In this document: positions 58,831-64,000 of the stretch, one piece after another | How positions within the stretch are numbered: position 1 is the stretch's first letter | How the letters are laid out: the number at the start of each line of letters is the position of its first letter | NCBI GenBank assembly: GCA_965224065.1 | Contig: CBDCYF010000005.1 | Span: 124,001 to 188,000 of the forward strand | Origin: JAOTZA01 sp965224065 | Lineage (GTDB): Bacteria > Acidobacteriota > Thermoanaerobaculia > Multivoradales > JAHEKO01 | DNA: 64,000 bases | Reading direction: 5' to 3' | The notes under the pieces: model-generated | The model's database searches: none | Told to the model about the DNA's origin: nothing | Seen by the model: the letters and a program-made list of their open reading frames with translations, nothing else | Translations under genes and position numbers: made by a program

Positions 58831-60456
58831 ATGTCCGAGCTGGAGCAACAGATCGAGAACCGCAAGCACAAGCGGGATGAGCTGCGGCGGCGGGGCATCG
58901 AACCGTATCCGCCACGCGCCGACGTCGACTTCGAGCCGGCGGAGATCCGCGCCCGGTTTGACGACCGCGACGCGGAAGCGCTCGAGGCGGAAGCGGTGGA
59001 CGTCCGGGTCGCCGGCCGGGTTCGCGCGCTGCGCGCGCACGGTAAAACGAGTTTTCTTGACCTATTCGATGGCCGGGCCAAGCTCCAGGCGATGGTGCGG
59101 GCCAAGGTTCTGGACGAGGCCGGCGCGGCGGTGCTCGAGAATCTCGACCTGGGCGACTACCTGCTGGTCGCCGGCCGCTTGATCCGCACCCGCACCGGCG
59201 AATTGACGGTGGCCGCCGAGCGGCTCGAGCTGCTCTCCAAGGCCCTGCGGCCGCCACCGGAGAAGTGGCACGGTCTGGCCGATGTCGAGGCGCGGTACCG
59301 GCGACGCTATCTCGATCTGGTGTTCAACTCCGATTCCCGCGGTGTCTTCGAGACCCGGGCGCGGGTGATTTCGTTTTTGAGGGCCTACCTGGAGCGACAC
59401 GGTTTTCTCGAAGTCGAAACGCCGATGATGCAGCCGATCGCGGGTGGAGCGGCGGCGCGTCCCTTTGTCACCCACCACAACGCGCTCGATCTCGAGCTCT
59501 ATCTGCGGGTGGCGCCCGAGCTCTTTCTCAAGCGCCTGCTGGTGGGGGGGCTGCATCGGGTCTATGAGATCAACCGCAACTTTCGCAACGAGGGCATCTC
59601 GACCCAGCACAACCCCGAGTTCACCATGCTGGAGTTCTATTGGGCCTACTCGGACTACCGGCAGCTGATGGACTTCACCGAATCTATGCTGAAGGAGCTG
59701 GCCCGGGAGCAGACGGGCGGGCTGGCATTGACCTGGAGAGGGCACTCGATCGATCTCTCGACCCCGTGGGAGCGGCTGACCGTGCGCAAGGCCATCGTGC
59801 GCCATGCCGGTGTCGACGGGGCTCGGCTCGAGCACGTCGCCGATCTGGCGGCGGTGTTCCGGGAACGGGAGCTGGCGTTCCCCGCCATCGTCGGGAAAAC
59901 GCGCCACCCGGTGCTGGACGCCGGTTCGGGCGAAGCCTACGAGCGCGAACATCCCGAGCTCGAAGTGCCAGCCGCCTGGTACGGGTATTTTTTGATGGAG
60001 CTGTTCGAAGAAGCCGCGGAGCCAAAGCTCGTCCAGCCGACTTTTGTGACCGAATACCCGCGCGAGGTCTCGCCGTTCGCCAAGCCCACGCCGCAGGATC
60101 CCCGCTTTACCGAGCGCTTCGAGCTTCTGGTCGGCGGGATGGAGATCGCCAACGCGTTTACCGAGCTCAACGATCCGCAAGTTCAGGAAGAGCGGTTTCG
60201 CCAACAACTGGCGGCTCGTGAGCTGGGGGACGAGGAAGCGCACCGCTTGGACCTCGACTATGTCGAGGCGCTGGAGCACGGTATGCCGCCCGCGGGCGGC
60301 GAGGGCATCGGGATCGACCGTCTGGTCATGTTGCTGACCGACAGCGCCTCGATCCGTGACGTCATCCTTTTTCCCCTGCTTCGCCCCCGCGTCCGGCGCG
60401 GCGGCGGTTCCGGGGAGGAGGGCGACGGCACGGCAGAGCCGCCCGAAAGCGAGTAG
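58831..60456 (+). CDS. lysS: Lysyl-tRNA synthetase, class II
   Basis: A 541-residue LysRS. Short N-terminal helix and OB-fold (LELLSKALRPPPEKWHGLADVE), motif 1 VETPMMQPIAGGAAARPF, motif 2 YEINRNFRNEGISTQHNPEFTM, motif 3 GGEGIGIDRLVMLLTD. ATG at 58831 (MSELEQQIENRKHK) is the family's start. Extra C-terminal tail of about 25 charged residues after RPRVRRG. It charges tRNA-Lys. Followed after 5 bp by the Lol permease gene. Confidence 0.96.
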   Translation: MSELEQQIENRKHKRDELRRRGIEPYPPRADVDFEPAEIRARFDDRDAEALEAEAVDVRVAGRVRALRAHGKTSFLDLFDGRAKLQAMVRAKVLDEAGAAVLENLDLGDYLLVAGRLIRTRTGELTVAAERLELLSKALRPPPEKWHGLADVEARYRRRYLDLVFNSDSRGVFETRARVISFLRAYLERHGFLEVETPMMQPIAGGAAARPFVTHHNALDLELYLRVAPELFLKRLLVGGLHRVYEINRNFRNEGISTQHNPEFTMLEFYWAYSDYRQLMDFTESMLKELAREQTGGLALTWRGHSIDLSTPWERLTVRKAIVRHAGVDGARLEHVADLAAVFRERELAFPAIVGKTRHPVLDAGSGEAYEREHPELEVPAAWYGYFLMELFEEAAEPKLVQPTFVTEYPREVSPFAKPTPQDPRFTERFELLVGGMEIANAFTELNDPQVQEERFRQQLAARELGDEEAHRLDLDYVEALEHGMPPAGGEGIGIDRLVMLLTDSASIRDVILFPLLRPRVRRGGGSGEEGDGTAEPPESE

Positions 60457-60461
60457 AGATC

Positions 60462-61658
60462 GTGGCGCGCCGGCCGCTCGAGACATCTCTGGAAATGTCT
60501 TTGGCCCTTCGCTACCTGCGTAGCGCTCGCCGCGACTCCTTCACTCGTTTTCTGTCGGCGACCGCCGCCGGCGGGATGGTGGTCGGGGTCGCCGCGCTGA
60601 TCCTGGCCCTGGCGGCGCTGGCCGGCTTTCAGCGGGCGCTGCGCAAGGAGATTCTGGACCGGACTCCACAGATCGAGATCGAAGTGGCCGCCACCGAATC
60701 ACCCGAGACCGTGCGGCGTTGGGTTTTATCGGTTGCCGGCGTCGAAGACGCGCAGATCCTCCTCGAGGGCCAGGGATGGCTGCTGAGCGAGGGGCGGGTT
60801 CGGCCGCTTTCGCTGACCGGATACAATGATCGCCCGCCGCCGGTTTTCCCCGGTATCGGCCCACAAACGCCCCCCGGGCTGTGGTTGGGCTCCGAGCTGG
60901 TCGAGACCCTTGCGCTGGAGATCGGTGACGTCGTGGAAGTGGCGTCGACGCGACCGGGCCTGACGCCCTTTGGGCCGCAGCCGCGGGTGCGCCGGCTGCC
61001 CCTGGCGGGCGTCTACGCCACCGGGCGCACCGAGCAAGTCGCGCGCGCCGCCCTGCCGCTGGCCGATGCCGAGGCGCTTCTCGGCCGGTCCGGGCACCGC
61101 GGCTACAAGGTCCTCGTCACCACCGGCGGTCTGGAGCAAGCGATCGAGGTGGCGCCCCGGATCGTCGCCGAGGTACCCGACGCGGGACGCGTGCGCACAT
61201 GGCGCGACCTCAACCGCGCCCTGTTCTTCGCCCTGCGGCTGGAGAGGGTGCTGATGTTTCTAGCCGTTCTCCTGATCGTGGTCGTTGCGGCTCTGGCGTT
61301 GGTTTCCGATCTGACCCTGCTGGTCGCCGCCAAGCGCCGGGAGATCGGAATGCTCGGGGCGATGGGTGCGACCCCGGGACTCTTGATGCGCGCGTTTCTT
61401 CTGCTGGGAGCCCTTTTGGCGACTTCGGGAATCGTGGGCGGAACGCTTCTGGGCGTCGGCAGCGCCTGGACACTGGACCGCTTTCGACTTCTGCGGCTGC
61501 CCTCCGCCGTCTATTTTCTCGACTATGTGCCGTTTGTCATCGAGCCGGCGGATCTGGTGCTGGTGCTGGGCTCGACCCTGCTTCTGGCGCTCGCGGCCAC
61601 CGGCTATGCGGCGCGCGGCGCGGCGGCCTTGCTGCCCACCGAGGCGCTCCGGCGATGA
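60462..61658 (+). CDS. Lipoprotein-releasing ABC transporter permease (LolC/LolE family)
   Basis: A 398-residue FtsX-like permease: N-terminal SLALRYLRSARRDSFTRFLS, first helix AGGMVVGVAALILALAALAG, a periplasmic MacB-PCD domain (about 65-265) and three C-terminal helices including VVAALALVSDLTLLVAAKRREIGMLGAMG, the FtsX signature. GTG at 60462 or ATG at 60495. Together with the downstream ATPase it extracts outer-membrane lipoproteins from the inner membrane. Only one permease is present, so a homodimer or a second copy elsewhere is needed. Confidence 0.88.
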   Translation: MARRPLETSLEMSLALRYLRSARRDSFTRFLSATAAGGMVVGVAALILALAALAGFQRALRKEILDRTPQIEIEVAATESPETVRRWVLSVAGVEDAQILLEGQGWLLSEGRVRPLSLTGYNDRPPPVFPGIGPQTPPGLWLGSELVETLALEIGDVVEVASTRPGLTPFGPQPRVRRLPLAGVYATGRTEQVARAALPLADAEALLGRSGHRGYKVLVTTGGLEQAIEVAPRIVAEVPDAGRVRTWRDLNRALFFALRLERVLMFLAVLLIVVVAALALVSDLTLLVAAKRREIGMLGAMGATPGLLMRAFLLLGALLATSGIVGGTLLGVGSAWTLDRFRLLRLPSAVYFLDYVPFVIEPADLVLVLGSTLLLALAATGYAARGAAALLPTEALRR

Positions 61659-62338
61659 GTGTCGCGGTCTCGGGTCGAGGGCTGACCAAGTCCTACCGCG
61701 ACGGGCGGCGTGTCGTGGAGGTTCTCAAGGGCGCCGACCTCGAAGTCGAGCCGGGCGAGTTTGTGGCGGTTGTGGGCCCGTCGGGCTCCGGGAAATCCAC
61801 TCTGCTGCATATCCTGGGTACCCTGGATCGACCCGACGCCGGGAGCTTCGAGATCGGCGGGATCGATCCGTCCGACCTGTCCGGGCGGCGGCTGGCGGCG
61901 TTTCGCAACCAGACCATCGGCTTTGTGTTCCAGTTCCAGGAGCTGCTGGCGGATTTCACCGCGCTCGAAAACGTCCTCCTTCCAGGGCGTATCGCGGGGC
62001 AAGCTCCCACGGCGCTGGCCTCGCGGGCGGCCGGTCTGCTCGATGAGGTCGGTCTGGCCGATCGTCAGGACCACCTGCCCGGGGAGCTTTCGGGCGGCGA
62101 GCGCCAGCGTGTCGCGCTGTGCCGGGCGCTGCTTCTCGACCCACCGCTGCTGCTGGCCGACGAGCCGACCGGCAACCTCGACCCGGCGAGCGGCGAGCGA
62201 GTCTTCGAACTCATGTTGGCGCTCCAGAAACGGCGTGGAACCACTGCTCTGGTGGTGACCCACAACCCGGATCTCGTCCGTCGCTGTGGTAGAATTTTGT
62301 CTTTACAGAACGGGGTTTTACAGCGGCTGGACGCCTGA
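61655..62338 (+). CDS. lolD: Lipoprotein-releasing ABC transporter ATP-binding protein LolD
   Basis: A 227-residue ABC ATPase: Walker A VGPSGSGKSTLLHILG, Q-loop FVFQFQELLADFTALENV, signature LSGGERQRVALCRALL, Walker B LLLADEPTGNLDPASGE, H-loop VVTHNPDLV. These agree with LolD/MacB-type ATPases. ATG overlaps the permease stop (ATGA). Supplies energy for lipoprotein release. Confidence 0.9.
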   Translation: MSVAVSGRGLTKSYRDGRRVVEVLKGADLEVEPGEFVAVVGPSGSGKSTLLHILGTLDRPDAGSFEIGGIDPSDLSGRRLAAFRNQTIGFVFQFQELLADFTALENVLLPGRIAGQAPTALASRAAGLLDEVGLADRQDHLPGELSGGERQRVALCRALLLDPPLLLADEPTGNLDPASGERVFELMLALQKRRGTTALVVTHNPDLVRRCGRILSLQNGVLQRLDA

Positions 62339-62376
62339 GGCGACCTCGAAGTCAGCGACACAAAGAAGGCTCGGAA

Positions 62377-64000
62377 GTGTTCGAGAAGTACAACGAGAAG
62401 GCGAGGCGGGCGCTCTTCTTTGCGCGCTACGAAGCCAGCAAGCTGGGCAGCCGGGTCATCGAGTCCGAGCACATCCTCCTGGGCATTCTCCGCGAGGGGG
62501 AGGAGACCGTCACCGAGCTCCTGCAGCGCTTCGAGGCGCGGCCCGAGGAACTGCGCAGAGAGGTCGAGGGCGAGAGGATTTTTGTCGAGCGGATCTCGTC
62601 GACCGCCGAACTGCCGCTGTCGGAGGAGTCCAAAAAGATCTTGGCCTATGCGGCACACGAAGCCGAGAGCATGTTGCACTCGACGGTGGGCTCCGAGCAT
62701 CTTTTGATCGGCATCCTGCGGGTCGAGGGTTGTGTCGCCCGCCGGGTGCTCACACACCACGGGTTCGATCTGGCTGGAGTGCGGGACGAGGTCGCCTCGA
62801 TCAATAAGGAGCGCGAGGCGACCCAACAGAAGCGCGAGCTGCCGTTTCTGTCAGAGTACAGCCGCGATCTGACGCAACTGGCCGAGCAGGCGGTCTTCGA
62901 TCCGCTCATCGGGCGCGAGAACGAGGTCGAGCGCATCATCCAGATCCTGTCGCGGCGCACAAAAAACAACCCGATCCTGCTGGGTGAGCCCGGGGTCGGC
63001 AAGACGGCGATCGTCGAAGGCCTGGCTCAGCGAATCGTTGCCGGCAAGGTACCCACCTCGCTCGTCCAGAAAAGACTGGTGGCCCTGGACCTGTCACTGA
63101 TCGTGGCGGGGACAAAGTACCGCGGCCAGTTCGAAGAGCGGCTCAAGGGCATCCTCAAGGAGCTCAAGGAGAACCGCGACGTCATTGTCTTTGTGGATGA
63201 GATCCACTCGCTGATCGGGGCGGGTTCGGCCGAGGGCTCGCTCGACGCCGCCAACATTCTCAAACCGGCGCTGTCACGCGGCGAGGTCTCCTGCATCGGG
63301 GCGACGACCCTCAAGGAATACCGCAAGTACATCGAAAAGGACCGCTCGCTTTTGCGCCGCTTTCAGTCGATCCAGGTGGAGCCGCCGACCTCGGCGCAGA
63401 CGCTCGAAATTCTCGAAGGGGTCAAGGAGCGCTACGAGGCGTTCCACAAGGTCAGCTACAGCTCGGGCGCGCTGCGGGCCGCGATTTACCAGTCGGGGCG
63501 CTACATCCCCGACCGCCAGCAGCCCGACAAGGCGATCGACGTCATCGACGAGGCCGGCGCCAAGGTCAAGTTGAGGCGTGTGCGCGACACCCAAAACGTG
63601 CGCCGGCTCGAGGAAGAGATCGGCGATGTCGTGGCCGAGATGAAGACGGCGATCTCGGCAAAGGACTTTGAGCGCGCGGTCTATCTGCGCGAGAAGGAGA
63701 TCGATCTTCGCGACGATCTCGAGCGGGTTCGAGACGCCGCCGAAGAGACCGGTACGCTGACCGTCACCCAGCGAGACATCGAGGACGTGATCTCGTCGTG
63801 GACCGGGATCCCAGTCGCCAGCCTGCGTAGCGACGAGGCGGAGAAGCTGCTGCGAATGGAGGAGACCCTCGGTCGGTGGGTGGTCGGGCAGGACCACGCG
63901 CTCGAGTCGATCAGCCGCGCGATCCGTCGCTCCCGGCTGGGTGTCTCGAATCCGCAACGACCGGCGGGATCGTTTGTCTTTCTCGGGCCCTCGGGAGTGG
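62377..64000 (+). CDS. clpC: ATP-dependent Clp protease ATP-binding subunit ClpC (3' truncated by window)
   Basis: Open to the right edge, 541 codons seen. GTG at 62377 with AAGAAGG upstream gives MFEKYNEKARRALFFARYEA. Double Clp N-domain repeats (ESEHILLGILREGEE; GSEHLLIGILRVEGC), first AAA+ domain with Walker A GEPGVGKTA (203-211), Walker B VIVFVDEIHSLIG, arginine finger region RSLLRRFQSIQVEPP, then the ClpC-type UVR segment in the middle (ISAKDFERAVYLREKEIDL) that distinguishes it from ClpA/ClpB, and the start of the second AAA+ domain (FVFLGPSGVG). Partner of ClpP in protein quality control. Confidence 0.95.
   Translation, partial: MFEKYNEKARRALFFARYEASKLGSRVIESEHILLGILREGEETVTELLQRFEARPEELRREVEGERIFVERISSTAELPLSEESKKILAYAAHEAESMLHSTVGSEHLLIGILRVEGCVARRVLTHHGFDLAGVRDEVASINKEREATQQKRELPFLSEYSRDLTQLAEQAVFDPLIGRENEVERIIQILSRRTKNNPILLGEPGVGKTAIVEGLAQRIVAGKVPTSLVQKRLVALDLSLIVAGTKYRGQFEERLKGILKELKENRDVIVFVDEIHSLIGAGSAEGSLDAANILKPALSRGEVSCIGATTLKEYRKYIEKDRSLLRRFQSIQVEPPTSAQTLEILEGVKERYEAFHKVSYSSGALRAAIYQSGRYIPDRQQPDKAIDVIDEAGAKVKLRRVRDTQNVRRLEEEIGDVVAEMKTAISAKDFERAVYLREKEIDLRDDLERVRDAAEETGTLTVTQRDIEDVISSWTGIPVASLRSDEAEKLLRMEETLGRWVVGQDHALESISRAIRRSRLGVSNPQRPAGSFVFLGPSGV

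Overview
The window comes from a GC-rich Gram-negative bacterium. An outer membrane is implied by Lol-type lipoprotein-release genes, lipoprotein signal peptides and type IV pilus genes with a PilY1 tip protein. The mixture of genes (pilus minor pilins plus PilY1, a protealysin-type M4 peptidase, a His-bearing bacterial AspRS that hints at indirect Asn-tRNA synthesis, clpC, a C25 peptidase) would fit an Acidobacteriota genome, perhaps the Thermoanaerobaculia. This is an inference from gene content; no rRNA or other taxonomic marker is present.

Layout. 0-1.65 kb: the 3' end of a gingipain-type C25 peptidase. 1.77-10.9 kb, all on the minus strand: a tightly overlapped biosynthetic cluster. Read 5' to 3' it holds a TPR protein, a trans-prenyl diphosphate synthase, an 82-residue peptide with a perfect Shine-Dalgarno and a tail of four acidic heptad repeats (candidate RiPP precursor), a B12-type radical SAM enzyme, a SPASM radical SAM enzyme, a degenerate PIN-like protein, a 79-residue protein, a RiPP-maturation B12 radical SAM enzyme and a SAM methyltransferase. 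11.0-14.6 kb: visibly less GC-rich DNA with a complete tyrosine recombinase, followed by a 2.5-kb segment bounded by an identical 18-bp sequence in inverted orientation. The segment carries a split lycopene cyclase pair (plus strand) converging on a sodium:solute-symporter-like gene and a membrane protein (minus strand). This has the architecture of a site-specific inversion switch.

15-25.7 kb: AsmA-like protein, small membrane and secreted proteins, Tat-exported amidase, sulfatase-fold lipoprotein, an M4 peptidase with its emfourin-type inhibitor, and tandem GAPDH paralogues. 25.8-34 kb: smc, then a divergent pyrR-pyrB-pyrC operon continuing into an inositol-phosphatase gene, followed by M23 peptidase and bactofilin-like genes. 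35-38.6 kb: EamA transporter, aroC, thioesterase, glycosyltransferase. 38.8-46.3 kb: a minor-pilin/PilY1 operon. 46.4-55.3 kb: gamma carbonic anhydrase, hisS-aspS-aroB, HD-GYP receptor, roadblock-like protein, ftsY and an unknown partner. 55.3-64 kb: ridA, hpt, a long helical protein, purine nucleoside phosphorylase, lysS, lolC/E-lolD and the 5' part of clpC.

The housekeeping two-thirds is ordinary, with many ATGA, GTGA or TTGA start/stop overlaps. The two parts worth most attention are the RiPP cluster and the recombinase-linked inverted-repeat segment next to it; together they form an accessory island at about 1.7-14.7 kb.
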